Notes under the pieces: model-generated
Databases searched by the model: none
The model's input: only the letters and a program-made list of their open reading frames with translations
Told to the model about the DNA's origin: nothing
Shown here: positions 33,405 through 44,982 of the stretch, piece after piece
How positions within the stretch are numbered: position 1 is the first letter of the stretch
How the letters are laid out: each line of letters starts with the position of its first letter
Position numbers and translations under genes: made by a program
From: Neofusicoccum parvum
Taxonomy: Eukaryota; Ascomycota; Dothideomycetes; Botryosphaeriales; Botryosphaeriaceae
Length of the DNA: 64,000 bases
Direction of reading: 5' to 3'
Assembly (NCBI GenBank): GCA_020912385.1
Contig: CP087215.1
Span: forward strand, 1,116,001 to 1,180,000

Positions 33405-36400
33405 CTCATCGGAAGCAGAGGCAAGAGAGCCGGCGGTGGGACCTGAGTGGTATGTGTTCGAGCCATGGTGGGGGGCATTGGCGGATGGAGTGCTGGCCTT
33501 TCTACTGTGTTATCTTGAAGCGCAGCGATCTTGGATCAAGTGGGTAATAAGAAATACCTGTGCTTTTTCACCGGCACCAGCCGTGCTCGGCGGCGAAATC
33601 TGGTTTGACATGGTGGCTGAATCGCGAGAGCCCTTGATGACGACGTTGTGGCTGCTCGTGGAATCAGAGAGGTCTATCTGACTTGGTCGCCTTTTGGTAT
33701 GTGGATGTCCAGTGCGGGACGTCGAGAGGTAACCTTCGCTTGCAGGAAGACAAGCTCGTGCAGGTGGGATAGACAGTCGAAGCGGAGCTGCTGTCTCGCG
33801 GACCCAGTGTGGGGGGAGTCGAGGTTGGGAGGGAGGAGGAAGTTGGAGCGCCGATCAGAGGTACCTCGCGTTGCGGAACGGCAGTAGAAAGTCCGACCTT
33901 CCGACGCAGGCAGGCTACTGCCGATGGAAACGTATCGAACCCGGGGGATCGGCGGTGTTGAATGAAGAAGGAGCGCAGATAGTGGAGAGAAAGTCTGTAG
34001 TGGGCGGAGAGCACACTGACCCGAGATCATCTACCCCCAAACACTTCCTCTGGCCATCACTACCGACGGGGAGCTAAGTCTTGCACTTCAGATCTTCACT
34101 TGATTTACACATAGGAAACAATTTCCTGTGCCGTGGAACTCTGGCGTAGTACGTAATTTGCTATTGTTAAGCTTCTCAGAATAACTGTCTTCCCGCTCAT
34201 TCCAACTCCACACACATCCCCCAAACCACAGCGTTGTCAGAGTCTCTTTGAACCTCGCTTTCTTGCCTGCTCTACAAACAAACTTCGGTACTATCCTCGC
34301 GCTACCAGATGTCTCCAAATACACGCCGCAGTCTTTCAGCATCACGTTGAGGATATGAAGTGCTACAACCCCGACAGCTTGACGGGCTGTCCACGGACAT
34401 CTCTCGGCTTTCAGAACGAGAATTTCTTATCATCCGTCGTGAGTATCAGAATGAGCTGACAATAAGACTCTCTCTTCATAACGATGTCGAATTCTACGGA
34501 CGAACATTTCAGTCTGGGGTAAATAATGGTGAAACCCATCGGAATGATAAGTGTCTGCCTTTATGTAGAAATGAAACACAGAATACATAAAACGAAAACC
34601 AACTTCGACTCAAGTTGATATCAGCTTCTGTACAAGCGATAGTGTACGCTTGTAATTCACGGCTTTACTTATATACGCTCGGAAGGTAGGTCATATAGCC
34701 TTACCCGCTTCGGAGTCTTTACAGGTCCCAAAGAGAATTCCACGCCGCCCAGAATCATGTACGATAAAAATTAGAAGCCTTTGGCCTTTGGTGTGACGTG
34801 AGAGAGCTATAGGAATGCTACGGCGCGCAAGTGCAGTTAGTAACATGCAGAGGGTAGCGAGGAATGCTATAGGCACGTCAAGCTGTCATAAAGTACCATC
34901 CAAATGAAAGGCTATGTAATGCGGTGAAGGTCAAGGATACTCCCCCCGGTCCATCAACTGAAGGACCCTGGACCCTGAACCTTAGGCTCCTTGACTTTCT
35001 CCGCATCACCCCAATAGCAAACCAACATAGGCGGCACTGCTCTTAAGGGGCTATTACAGCCTCGTATTACGTTGCTTGCTAAACCGCTACCGTGTGATCA
35101 AGTCTGGTGTCTGCTGAGGTAGATATTCGACACTCTCGAAATGGCGTTCAGGACGGAAACTGGGGAGGGTCATACGCAGAAGCGCTTTCGGGGTGGCTTC
35201 AATCTTGTGGAACAAGTTTCTCGTTAGTGACTGTTACGCATGGCGCTACGTAATGGTCCCGCAGGTCCGAATCAGGCCCGGAAAAGTAGTCGAGAGGCTA
35301 CTGCTGAAATACGGTCCAAGTGATTGAGGGTCCGTTGAATCAAGTGCAGCTCAAGTACTCCTACAATTTTTTCTTCTTTCCCTTTTCCGATCCGCTTATT
35401 CTTCAAGAGCAGTGCTATCCGGAAAATGCTTTTCCGTCATGTCGTCCTTACTCGTACGTCCTCAAAACACAGCTGGCAAACTCAGTAAGGCCGCCGCTCA
35501 AGCAAATCCCAAACACACTTAGCCTCTCCCCTTAGTCATGTCGGCGCCACCACCCATCGTCGATCACCCCCGGCGGGCCGCGGGCATCGCCACGCGAGGC
35601 ACCCCGTCAATCAAGCCTCTCTCGTCCACTAAGCCCTGCCGATAAGCCAGCGCACGCACGCACGCTACGCCACCCGCACCAGCGACCCGGGTAAGGCAAC
35701 GTAGGCACGACCTTCCCTCGTTTCCTCCCCACACCCACCACCACCACCACCACAACCTACCTTACCCTGCCTGCCTCCCTACCACACGCCGCAACCGCCA
35801 TCAACGCAGCCCGACCAACCACCGCCCCCCCAAAACCCCAGCTCCCACCAACAGCAACCCCCCGCTCCCCCTCGCGCCACACCCCATCATCCCGCCCAAC
35901 ACGTGGCAACCCACCCGCCCCCGCGGCCACGGACTAGCCGCCCAACCCATGGCCCGCACGTCTCGCCACTCAAGACACAAAACTTTATTTCCCCGGTGCC
36001 TCAGTCAGCAGCGCTCGCTCGCTCATCGGCCCGCGCCGGGCAAATTTTCGCCGGCCGTGCTGCGGTCGTGGTGGTGGCCTGGCCCGGCCGCTGCGCTGCG
36101 CTGCGTGTGGGGAAGGGGAAGGAAAGGGAAGGAGGAGGGGGGCGCAAGATTAACCCCTTTTTGGGTGGGCGGAGGGAAGGGGTCCGGTGGGTGGGATTGG
36201 GTTAGCTTGGGTTGGGTCGGAGGTGTGGTCGGGTTGATTGCTGTGGGGAGGTGGAGAGCTGAGTCAGGTGCGGTTCGGGTGGGTCGGTTGGATTGCTTTG
36301 GGGTGGCGTAGGTGGGACGGGGAGGTGTGGGCCTTTTGGGGGTGTGGCGGTGGAGATGGGAGAGTTCTTCGGTGTTGTGGAATTGGTGGGTGGTGATGGT

Positions 36401-36819
36401 GGTTTGACTTGTTGGATGCCTGGCTCCTGTCGGTTCTCACAGATGGATTGTGGCATTTTCTTTTTGAAAGGTCGTTACATCGGGGTTTGTTAGGGCATCA
36501 GTGGGGCGGGTGAGAGAATATGATACTGTATACTTGATAAGGAATAGATGGGGAAATAGACGGCGCAAAGCCTGATTCATAGAAAGTATATTCACTGCTT
36601 ATTTCGGTGTTTCTTTCTTCAAGTGCCCGCAAATACTGCCTGTGGTGCTGAAGACAGAACACCCCCAAAACGCCTGCGTTCTTTTTTTGCTGGGCTTGTT
36701 ACATACCAGCTGGTATCCGGTTCGTGCTCACCCCCCCATCATCCCTGTGAGAGTAAAGAAAAGAATTACACGTCTATTGCCCTTTCGTGTATGCCCCCTC
36801 TTCCCTTTATCATCATCCA
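33405..36819. other. 3.4-kb intergenic region
   Basis: No convincing gene. 33405-34080 is mixed and holds the promoter of the coiled-coil gene. 34080-35540 is AT-rich. 35540-36040 is C-rich on the given strand, with a CCA run near 35736, and 36045-36470 is G-rich on the same strand. The rest runs into the 3' end of the GPCR gene. Confidence 0.5.
36109..36142 (+). repeat. Polypurine G-run tract
   Basis: A 34-base all-purine stretch with four or more runs of three or more G (two GGGG runs, one GGG and one six-G run), enough for a G-quadruplex on the given strand. Function unknown. Confidence 0.55.
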
Positions 36820-38572
36820 TTACGCCTCCTGCACAACAGGCAGCTTGGTTTCTTCCCGTCGCTTTCCGTCTCCCGTTATTTTGTCGTTATCGTGCGTAGT
36901 CGTCATCAGTATCGGTGAGTCGTTCAATCTATTCCGTCCCCTCGTTCGTGTGTTCTGAAAGAGCCTCTTCAACGCCTTTCTCGTGTCAACGTACGCACTA
37001 CAGCACTGGCTCCACGACGTGGCAATGTAGATCATGCAGTTCCAAAAACCCTGTGTGGGGATGATGGCAGCGCAGAAAACGGCGATGCCATAGTCGGACT
37101 TGCCGCCATTGACGGCCGAATAGACGCGGTTGATGGTAGCGGGAATCTACCAAGATGCACATCAGCAAGAGAGTTCCAAAGCCGTGTTGTGCGACTAACC
37201 CAGACAATGAAGAGCGCGATGAACATGAGGAAGGCCACTTTGGCATAACTCCATGCCGCGTCGTTCGCTACCCCGTACTGCGTGTGGAGCTTGTCCGAGT
37301 TGTTTTGGTTTGATGAACCGCCCGATTCGATGCGGTCAAGTAGCGCGAACCGGGCTTCTGCCAGCTCTGTTGGCGTCCCCCTTGATATGGATGCGGTGGC
37401 GTAGAACTTGTTGATGTCCTGATCCGTTTGTTTGTTGTTGGAAAAGGGCCAGATTGCGGAGTTGCAGCAGCTGTTGCATGACGTTTGCTGGCCGGTGTAG
37501 ACGCAGTGCGGATTGCCGTGGACGTGTACGGCTTGTGGCGGGCTGAGCTGGCGAGTGCTGGAGAAAGAGCTGCGGGCCTGGCTGTCGGTCTTGCACTGCT
37601 CTATCACCATGCTGTCGTTGTCTCTACTCACGTCCTCGGTGATAACTTCGATTTCAGTCACACGTTGGATGCAGTTCTTTTGGATGTTGGCGGTGAATGG
37701 ATTGCCGGTTTGGAGAAGAGGGACGGGAGGATCGGAATAGCTGCGACCAGCACCGTTTCCATTGCGAAGGGATGCTCGTTGGCGGAAGATCTCTCGGCCA
37801 GTCCTGACGTAGATGGCGATTGTGACGAGGATTACAACCCTGAGCCCAGCAGCATTAGTGTCTGGCAGGTTCAGTGTCAGCGCAGGAGAAGAGGATCCTC
37901 ACCAGACGGGGATGTAAAAGAAAGCAAACCGCACCCACTCGAAATCGTGCGAGATCCAGCACCAGATCTGCCAGCATAAGAAGAGGGAACCGACAGAGCA
38001 CCGGACGGAAAGACTCACTGTAGCATCCCCGTAGATGTGGGAATGCACCGGTGACATGTCCAAGATCAGATAGATGGCGGCGGGGATAAACCAGATGCCG
38101 TAGTTGATGGCCACATAGCGCATTTCAAGGCTCCGAAGGTCGTTCGCGTCGTATTTTCTGCTGGCGGTGTTACTGACCGGGCGTCTTGGACGGGCAGGGG
38201 AGGATTACCGGAAAAAGGTCAGATACACGTTCGTGGCCATGGAAAGCGTCCACATGGCGTCCGCCGGCATGAACCTGTGGAGCGGTGTTAGAGACAAAGC
38301 GAAGAGTGCGAGGACGCATACATCTGCATGAAGAAGCCCTGGAAGCGGCACAAGTCCGAGCTCGCTCCACGCGCAGGGGTGCCGGAGACGGAGATGATGG
38401 AGCCCACATTCAAGAGGACGTTGCCGATGGAGGCGTAGATGATGAGCCGGTTGATGGGCTTGCGGAAATACGGGAAGGCGGCGAAGGTGGCCACGACGAA
38501 GACGGTGCTCGCGATGGAAAGCGTGGACGCCGCCCTGGATACGCTCTCGTAGGTGCGGGCCTCATCACTCAT
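36820..38572 (-). CDS. G protein-coupled receptor, cAMP-receptor-like
   Basis: Six exons: 38572-38322, 38274-38209, 38157-38019, 37967-37903, 37839-37200 and 37146-36820, giving 495 residues. The first segments (SIASTVFVVATFAAFPYF, PINRLIIYASIGNVLLNVGS) and the conserved run CRFQGFFMQM-FMPADAMWTLSM, then VYLTFFRKYDANDLRSLE, follow the Dictyostelium cAMP-receptor-like class found in Aspergillus and related fungi. IWCWISHDFEWVRFAFFYIPVW is the typical fifth-helix region. Between helices 5 and 6 is a long cytosolic loop of about 190 residues, rich in Ser, Gln and Cys, and helices 6 and 7 come from exons 5 and 6. The short tail is basic. The ligand is unknown; coupling to a heterotrimeric G protein is inferred from family. 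All splice junctions keep frame and family alignment. Confidence 0.85.
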
Positions 38573-40721
38573 GGCGACTCTGGCGGCGGTGGTCGAGGCG
38601 AGGGAGCATTCGAGATAGAGCGAGGCGAGGGACAGGTCGCGAAGAAATAGCGTTCATCGGCCGGTGTTGGCAACGGCGTGGGGAAGAGAGGCGCTTAGGT
38701 ACATTGTCGGCGTCGCTGGGCACGCCGGCGAGGAAGTACCCAGCAGGCCGGCCAGACACAGGCGTGAGCGACGTCTACGCGAGACAGCTGGGGCTGGACC
38801 GCGGTCGGCCCGCGGAGGGAGAGGCAGTGGGTGCTGCAGGCGGCGGGGCACGTGGCAGCGCAGCCAGCGGTAGCGCCAGGCGCTGCCCTACCGGCCGAGC
38901 AGGCAGAACCCATGCTGGCCATGCTCCCCATGCGCGCGGCGCACATCAGCCGGGGCGGACGGCGCCGGATGGCAGGCGGGAGGTTCTGAGCCACGCGGCA
39001 GAGGGCGTTCCGGGGCCCCTCGGCGGCGTGCAGCGATTCGAGAAGGCCGAGAGAAGGGCCGAGCCCGCAGCCAGGGCGGGCGGAGGTGTGGCGCCGCCGC
39101 GAAGGTTGCGAAATGGGACGATTTGCGGTGGCAGAAGTGGCATTAAGCTCGCAACGGCCCGACTGGGACAGGCGACGCAGCAATGCCCGCGCTGTCTGCC
39201 CAAACCTTATTCGCTGCAGTCTCACCTCGCCCCCGTCATCGCCTGCCACGGCTCACCGCCCGAGCTCTCAACTCTCTGCGGGTGCGTGTTGAGAGACGCC
39301 AGCATCCACCCGTCGCGCCAACGGCTCCCATTTCGTCACCACGGGAGCCAGCAGCTCCTCCATAACTCACTCTCTCGCCATTGCAACACCGCCGCTCTAC
39401 AAATGGAATCAGCCCGCCGGGTCGCTGTTGTCGCACGCCCTCTTCGCGACCCCGGCTCTTGCAGGATGGACGGCTGGATGATGCTTGTCGCATGGATACG
39501 AACGAAATAGTTCCACCCACCCCGCCGGGCCTCCACAGATACGTCTCACTGCATCTAGTGCCTCGTGCTGACCATCAGCGCCATCGCTTTGTTCTGCCTC
39601 CCGCATGGGCTTGTGCCGCAGGACTTCCCACTTCAGGACATCGAGGCTCTTCTCCGCGCTGCGCTCGCCATGAAGGTCGTCTTTGTCTCCAGCGTCTCTC
39701 TGACCAAGGTGAAGCTACCGCGGGAGAAGAGGCCAGAACTGACTGGCCTGTTCTCCTTCGGATTTCTGTAAGCCTCCCCAAGAATGAATGAGTAAACTAA
39801 AAGAAGATGACAAGATCACAAGCCTGTCTATCCTAAGACTTGTCCGCGCCTGCTACGACACCGTCAAACCGACCTGGTCTGAAGCGCCTACCATTCTCTT
39901 CTTTGCCGTCGAGACTGATCTAGGCATCATCTGCATGCCATGCTGCGAGCCCGCTCTCGTAAGGCCATTCCCGTGCCTCTTCGGGGACAAGAACAAACCG
40001 TTCCAACTGCGCCGCGCAGGCTCTCGAAAGACTCCGATGCGGGACCCGTACTTGGTTTCAACAATGATCGAGATGACGGGTTCGACAATCTGCACAGCTG
40101 TCGCGCCACCGGTGTTGATGCATCCGCCACCGGTCCACAGTAGTCGTGGCTTCGCTTAAACGTCACCGAGCTAGATAGTCTTGGACTCAACAGAACATTG
40201 GTGAGCAGGAGAGAGCAGCCGGCAGGAATATTCATAAGACTGTGAGATTCTAGCGGAAAATTGAGACGGGCTTAATGCGGTAGAAAAGCTGGAGGCATAA
40301 TCAGACGTGCAAGTAGTTCTCTTTACCTCATGAGAAAATCTCTAGACTAAAGGATCATATGCCCATACAAGCCAGTCATTACCATATAGTCGAGATTTGC
40401 TACTGCGTGTACTGTGGGTCGTTTCGTACAGACCGGCCCAGAGCAGAGCCGTCGTACTTCACGCCTTTGATGTTCTTGCCACGTACCAGCTCATTCCATC
40501 CTATCCCATCACAGATGAGGGGGCCCATTCACCATCATGTCCAAATATTACCCCATGGAACAGACATCGCCCGCATCGCGTCCAGCAAAGTCGACGTATG
40601 CAAGGCACAAACGCTGTCATTCTTCAACCTTTCCTGGTAGACCACCGCAATCCACCGTCATCACCTCCAACATAGTAGCTCCTGCACCACATGCAATACG
40701 CACGTGGAAACTCTGAAGGAG
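38573..40721. other. Intergenic region
   Basis: 38.6-39.5 kb is GC-rich and contains the GPCR promoter; 39.5-40.7 kb is mixed. Open frames on both strands are short, overlapping and without family features, so none is annotated. Confidence 0.45.
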
Positions 40722-41460
40722 GACATAGCTAAATGGCCCAAGAAGGACTACGTCAACCCAGAGACCCACGTCGGTTTGCGTGTCGGGTTTCAAGTTCCAC
40801 TAGCTATTCTCATGACCCTGGCTCTTGTCTCTTGGTTTTACAGCTACAGCATCATGCATCACATTCTTAGTTGGGATTAGTGGGTGATTGTGGTCGCATG
40901 GGTATTTAGATCCGCTACCCACACTGCACCGCTGTTAGGCTTGCATCCGCTTCCGCTGACACCCTCTTTCACTCTGGTGCTGTGCCCTCTCGCAGTGTTC
41001 TTGCATGGCGCGGCGTTGGTTGCGGTCTGGGATTATGGGACACAGAGGAGGAACGGGAAGAGTCCAGACTTCGGTCCATCTTGACTGTTGACGCAATGAT
41101 CGCCGTCAGTTCCTCCTTGACCGCGACATCGGCCTACGTGACCGATCTACGCCTCTATCCCGGTCGCACCAATGTCCACTTTTGCCGCACCTCCATTGAC
41201 TGCCACATCTGCTTCGGCATGGCCTTCTTCTTTACCGCATTCTTCCAGTGTTACCCCATGAAACACTTCTGGAAGCCGGACAAGCTTGGCCACAAATGCA
41301 TTTCGGAGCTACACGTGTAGTAAGCGGGGGGCAGCTCCCAACAGCTGCAGCGACCTCATCGTGTTTCGATGGTCCACCCGCTTCCTCCACGACCTCAAGC
41401 CGCCATGCAAGCGGCGCGTCAGGCTGATGGCCTCATTCTGTTCTAGCTGCCCGCAAGCAG
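40722..41460 (+). pseudogene. Broken fungal rhodopsin-like membrane protein gene
   Basis: Frame 1 reads DIAKWPKKDYVNPETHVGL and then a membrane segment (LAILMTLALVSWFYSYSIMHH), the usual start of rhodopsin-like fungal proteins. After LSWD a TAG stop (40878-40880) takes the place of the second acidic residue of the family's DD motif, and the frame continues WVIVVAW. Downstream, family-like pieces appear in other frames: TDLRLYPGRTNVHFCRTS with AFFFTAFFQCYPMKHFW (41120-41300), then NSCSDLIVF (41340). At least one nonsense change and two frame changes are needed, and no intron explains the stop. It is a relic of the same broad family as the gene at 23489. Confidence 0.65.
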
Positions 41461-43454
41461 AAAACCTGCGGGACCAAGCCAAAAGAATCACTGAAACCGT
41501 ACAGCAGAGTCTCCATCTCCGCACGTGGCACATCACCACGCACTCCCACTCCCTCTCGCCCGCCATCCCCCCCCCGGGGGCCGCCCACAGCCAGACCACC
41601 CTGGCCTTCAATCACAACACCGCCATACCCACGGCCGTCCACCCGGCCGCAACCCCGTCCCCACCAGGCCGCTCCTGCGTTCCCTCAATCGCAGCTCTCC
41701 CAGCAAGTCCACGCAGCCGGAACAGCACCCGATGAGCAGCAGGGATGCGTCCACGCTCGGCGGCCAAGGCTGGGCCCGCACCGCCGGACGCAGTCCAGAA
41801 CGACGGTGAAGGAGAAGGACTGCTCGCCGGACGCGAATCTGGTCGGACCAGCATTCGCGCGGGCGAGGCGCCGGTGCCGGTGCCGGTGCCGGTGCGCGCT
41901 GACCAGGGCCGGCGGCCCCACGTACGGTACGGTCAAGCCGCGACCCCGTCACGGACGCGGGCCTTCGAGGAGAGGCTCGCTGGGGGCGGGCTTGACGCGA
42001 CGCGACGCGGTGCGCGCGCGCTGTCTGGGATGGGCGGCGGAGAGGAGTGTCTCACGGGGATGTTTCGCGCGGGCGAGAGAACCAAGGGGAGAAAAAAAAG
42101 CAAACGACGAACCACAACACCACGGCGAAAAAAGTCAACCTCTAGCGGAAAACAGACGGGAGATTTCCCTTATACCAGCAAGAACCCCTTGCGAGAGTCA
42201 TTCGCCGCCGCCGATGCGGTCAGCGTGCATGGCCCTCGCGTCGAGTGCGTTTTTTCCTGGTTTTTTTGTTCGCCGTCCACGGCACGGGGAACGGGTCGGC
42301 GACCACGTGGTGGGGGGGGAGCAGGACGCGGTTCGGAGTTCGGAGCGCGCGCCTTTCACGCCCTGCAACCCAATCTCGCGCGCCCTTTCGAGATGGGAGA
42401 GGGGTTCTAGACCGTCGATGGAAGCTTTGAAACACGTGGGACGGAGACGGCTCAGAAGAACAGCTCGCCCGCCAACCGATCTCTTGCAGGACGCCAACCT
42501 TGTCTTCCATGTGGTCGTCAGCAATGCGGGTTTATCCAGAGCTTCGGGTCGACCATTCTGCTGCCGGCGGGGGCCAGGGATGGCGCGTTGTGCGGAAGCG
42601 GCGCTTGAGCTTAAGTTGGGGCTTGCCCGTAATTCGCTCAGTAATCGAGATCGGACAACCACTGCAGAGAATGCTCAACATAATTGATCGTCGCTCAACG
42701 GCTGGAGTGGTTGCGGGACGAGCCATCCTGCTCGGCACGTCTGACACGTAAGCCGTGGAATGCATGCATCCAGTGATCTTAACATTACCCGCCGCTCGAG
42801 AGATCAACTGCAGTGATCAGCTGCGGCGCACGTGGAGAAGGCTGGCTTCAGAGATCCGCGGCATGACATTTGGCACAGCAGAAGTTGGCACGCCGCAGCA
42901 ACACAGACAGCCAAAGGGGAGTTCAGGACGTCAAGTGCAGCATAAACAGACAAGTTTTACAGGTGTACAAGTAGACATATAACCCAAACGATTCCATCCA
43001 GGGCAACCATGGAAACCGTGCATTATGGGTTGAGAGCTCCGGATCAGCTTTTCCGTCAGACGTACGAAGTTGAGTCTTCGTTGATGAATTCGGTCGTGCG
43101 CGTGCGCATGGTGGAATGTCGCCGTATCGCAGAGCGTGGGCATCTCCGTCAAAGAATATCCTGAAAGCCAGGCACATCTGGTCAATGCCCTGTCCCGAGC
43201 CTGGGATCCCAGACACTCCTGTTCGAAGCTTCCGGATGCTGCAGCTCTGAAAGATCGGCATACTCGCCGCGTGGACGCGGTCTGCGCCGTGTAGACGCAG
43301 CCTGTACACCACCCCATCGAGCAAGCGTCGAACGCAACGCGCACGCACATCCTCAGGCCGTCCGGTCCAGAACACCAAAGCGGGAGGCAAAGAAAAAGCG
43401 AAGCGGACGCATCTCCTCCACCCACAATTAGCCCACCAGCACCACCACCCCCCT
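41461..43454. other. GC-rich intergenic region
   Basis: Long open frames here (for example 41806-42687, plus) are arginine-rich and lack structure, as expected from GC-rich non-coding sequence. A 6-bp unit (GGTGCC) repeats about four times at 41870-41897. No gene is called. Confidence 0.45.
41870..41897. repeat. 6-bp microsatellite
   Basis: GGTGCC-type unit, four to five copies, in GC-rich non-coding sequence. Confidence 0.6.
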
Positions 43455-44120
43455 TCACAGATCCAACAGACTCTCCCCCAGCGTCTCCCCACTCCTCTCC
43501 CTCCTCAACTTCCCCCCCTCACTCCTCACACTCCACGCCGCCGCCAGCCCACCCCCCTTCCCCCCCTTCTTCCCCGCTGAAACCCTAATCCCCTCCGCCC
43601 CCGGCTGCATCTCCAGCACCCTCCTCAACCCCTCCAACGCCTCCACCCGCCTCCGATACAGATCGGCATCCTCCACCGCCGGCGCCGGCTGCGCCTCCAT
43701 CAGCCGCCGCAGCCCCTCCATCGCCTCCACCTTCCGCCTGTACAGATCGCCGTCGTCCCCGACCTGCACGCTGCTGCCCCTCCTGCTGCCCTCCGACCCC
43801 GACGTCCCGCCGCCGTTGTTGGTGTTGGTGGTGTGGCCCTCGCCCCACCGCGCCTCGATCGCGCCGCTCGCCCGCTCGATGGCGCGTGTCGCGCGCGTCT
43901 GGGCGGCCGTCGCGGCGGTGGTGCTGGCGTGCAGGTCGCGCAGGGCGGTGACGGCGGCGGGGAGGGCGGCGGCGTGGGTGCGCTGGGCGGCGGCGAGGGC
44001 GCGCAGGGCGTGCGCGACGTAGGCGAGGAGGGGGAGGAGGAGGGCGAGGAGCGCGGTGGTGAGGAGGAGGGTTGCGGGCGGGAGGGTTGCGGGCGGCGGC
44101 GGCGCGGGCGGCGCGGCCAT
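43455..44120 (-). CDS. Small membrane-anchored protein with duplicated helix
   Basis: 221 residues, unrecognised family. After MAAPPAPPPP comes one strong hydrophobic segment (LLTTALLALLLPLLAYVAHA), then a long Ala-rich helix with regular Thr and Arg, a Gly/Asn/Ser linker, and two related 27-residue units: DLYRRKVEAMEGLRRLMEAQ and DLYRRRVEALEGLRRVLEMQ. The tail is basic, with GKKGGKGGG and a short final helix. The start is the ATG of MAAPP; the frame stays open upstream but changes to low-complexity sequence. The hydrophobic segment followed by charged helices suggests a membrane-tethered coil. The duplicated unit supports real coding, because the two copies differ mostly by conservative changes. 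Confidence 0.55.
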   Translation of the reverse strand: MAAPPAPPPPATLPPATLLLTTALLALLLPLLAYVAHALRALAAAQRTHAAALPAAVTALRDLHASTTAATAAQTRATRAIERASGAIEARWGEGHTTNTNNGGGTSGSEGSRRGSSVQVGDDGDLYRRKVEAMEGLRRLMEAQPAPAVEDADLYRRRVEALEGLRRVLEMQPGAEGIRVSAGKKGGKGGGLAAAWSVRSEGGKLRRERSGETLGESLLDL

Positions 44121-44982
44121 GGCGACCCGTGGGTTGTGGTGGTGAGGTGGGCGGTACGTAGCGTCGCAGCGTCGGCGGAGCGGTGGCTGTCCGTCGTGTC
44201 GCGTGCCTGCTGCGGGGTATGGCGGGTCGCGTGGTGTGTCGCGCGAGCGGGCGGAGGGTTGTTTGGTTTGGTTCGGCGGGAGGCAGCGGGAGTCAGCGGG
44301 AAGGAAGACGGTGGTGCCTGCTCGGCGCGAGTGGCCGAGCATGGCGGACGGGCGGTCTGCGGTCTGCGGTCGGCTTCCAGCAAAGGGAGGAGCCGGTACG
44401 CACGAGAACGGCCGCAGCAGAGCACAGCGCGCCCCTTTGCCGAGGTGATCGACATCCCCACAGCCTTGGCGCGCGTGGTAATGTGCGTAGGGCTGAGACC
44501 TGTGCCACTTGCTGCAGTTAAGTCGAATACATTATCCCAAGTCATGAAAGTGTCTCTGAAAGGTTCAGGTTTCGGATGTAGCATGAAGCATTGTTGACCG
44601 ACTATAGACTATATCCACAACTCCAGACCCATGCCCACGTCAATAGTGCATGCAACTCCCTAAAATGCAATAATGAAATACAAAACCACAAAGCCCTCCC
44701 GCATTAGAGTTGAGAGACGCCGCCAATAAAGTAAACCAGCCCACAACCGCCAACATCCGTCCTCAGAGCCGACAAAAAAGTCGCGCCGTCGACGTCGACG
44801 TAGAATCCCAGTGTCAAAAGTGGTAGTCGCCATGTCAAGTAAAAAAGCAGTGTCGCAGAAGCAGCAAAGAAACCCCCCGATGTTCCAGACACAAAGCCGC
44901 CCCGCCATCTCCGTCAACGAGGTCTTACGACAGCAGAAAGAAAAAAAAGCAACTCAGTCAGTCAGCACAAGAGCAAGAACGC
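44121..44982. other. Intergenic region
   Basis: The left part is GC-rich and upstream of the membrane-anchored protein; the right part is AT-rich and downstream of the next minus-strand gene. No gene is seen. Confidence 0.5.

Noticed and set aside
41806..42687. 293-codon plus-strand frame
   Set aside because: Arg-rich low-complexity translation with no homology pattern, in GC-rich non-coding DNA with a microsatellite inside.
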